NCBI GenBank assembly: GCA_025201365.1 | Contig: JAIXMF010000136.1 | Coordinates: forward strand, 1-32,627 | Length of the DNA stretch: 32,627 nt | Source: Syncephalis plumigaleata | Taxonomy: Eukaryota; Zoopagomycota; Zoopagomycetes; Zoopagales; Piptocephalidaceae | Direction: 5' to 3' | The notes under the pieces: generated by a model | Databases searched by the model: none | Seen by the model: only the letters and a program-made list of their open reading frames with translations | Told to the model about the DNA's origin: nothing | Made by a program: the position numbers and the translations under genes | Part shown: positions 32,416 through 32,627 of the stretch, in pieces | How positions within the stretch are numbered: the first letter of the stretch is position 1 | How the letters are laid out: each line of letters begins with the position of its first letter

Positions 32416-32627
32416 ATGAAGCTCTCTGCCGTTCTCGCTATTGCTGTCGCCGTCGTCGCTGTCGCCAGTCTGGTCGCCGTTGAAGCCAAGCCCGCATTGG
32501 CCCTCGTGGTATGTCACAGGAACAACAAGAACAATGATAGTAATGGACACTAGCTGACTTATTAATGATTGCTCGATAGCTGGCAAGTCTACTATTTGAC
32601 CACAATGTCCCGTGTATTAACCATGCA
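32416..32627 (+). CDS. Small secreted protein, 5' end only (runs off window)
   Basis: ATG 32416 opens a clear signal peptide: MKLSAVLAIAVAVVAVASLV with a likely cleavage after VEA (about residue 24). After 31 codons there is a phase-0 GTATGT donor at 32509. The intron 32509-32579 (71 nt) has a GCTGAC branch-like site and a GATAG acceptor. Exon 2 then reads LASLLFDHNVPCINHA to the window end. Without splicing the frame stops at 32553, giving a 45-residue peptide. Too little of the mature protein is visible to assign a family. Confidence 0.65.

Overview
The window is nuclear DNA of a fungus. All spliced genes have short introns (69 to 114 nt) with GTAAGT-, GTAAGC-, GTAAAT- or GTATGT-type donors. 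The gene families are fungal: a Zn(II)2Cys6 / fungal_trans transcription factor, a Rad6 E2 enzyme and an F-box/WD40 protein. The low gene density, microsatellite-rich spacers, a membrane-anchored RlpA-like protein and a Tc1 element fit an early-diverging lineage (Mucoromycota or Zoopagomycota-like), but that placement is inference.

Layout. (1) 74-3630, minus strand: an F-box/seven-WD40 gene whose first exon is split by an intact 1633-bp Tc1 transposon (1472-3104) with 223-bp inverted repeats and a TA duplication. (2) 3631-7663: gene-free and microsatellite-rich. (3) 7669-13429: a complete Ty3/gypsy retrotransposon with 299-bp LTRs differing at one base, a GTAAA duplication, gag, and pol in the -1 frame. 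(4) 13435-16400: gene-free, partly pyrimidine-rich. (5) 16401-20682: a three-exon Zn(II)2Cys6 transcription factor predicted at 1380 aa. (6) 20683-23281: gene-free, with a 237-bp TA-flanked MITE at 21357-21593. (7) 23282-23848: a two-exon RAD6/UBC2 gene, 150 aa. (8) 24586-25577: a two-exon type II membrane protein with a C-terminal double-psi beta-barrel. (9) 25578-32415: about 6.8 kb without a recognisable gene. It holds a fold-back-like block (about 28.02-29.69 kb) with oppositely oriented ~108 and ~120 bp repeats, and a pyrimidine-rich block (30.0-30.85 kb) open in all three plus frames. (10) From 32416: the 5' end of a small secreted-protein gene running off the window.

The host genes do not form an obvious pathway. 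The F-box protein (probable SCF substrate adaptor) and Rad6 are both ubiquitin-system components, but their proximity is probably chance. The strongest observations are the Tc1 disruption of the F-box gene, the -1 frameshift cassette at the gag/pol junction, the fold-back-like block and the MITE. No CRISPR, rRNA or convincing tRNA gene was seen.
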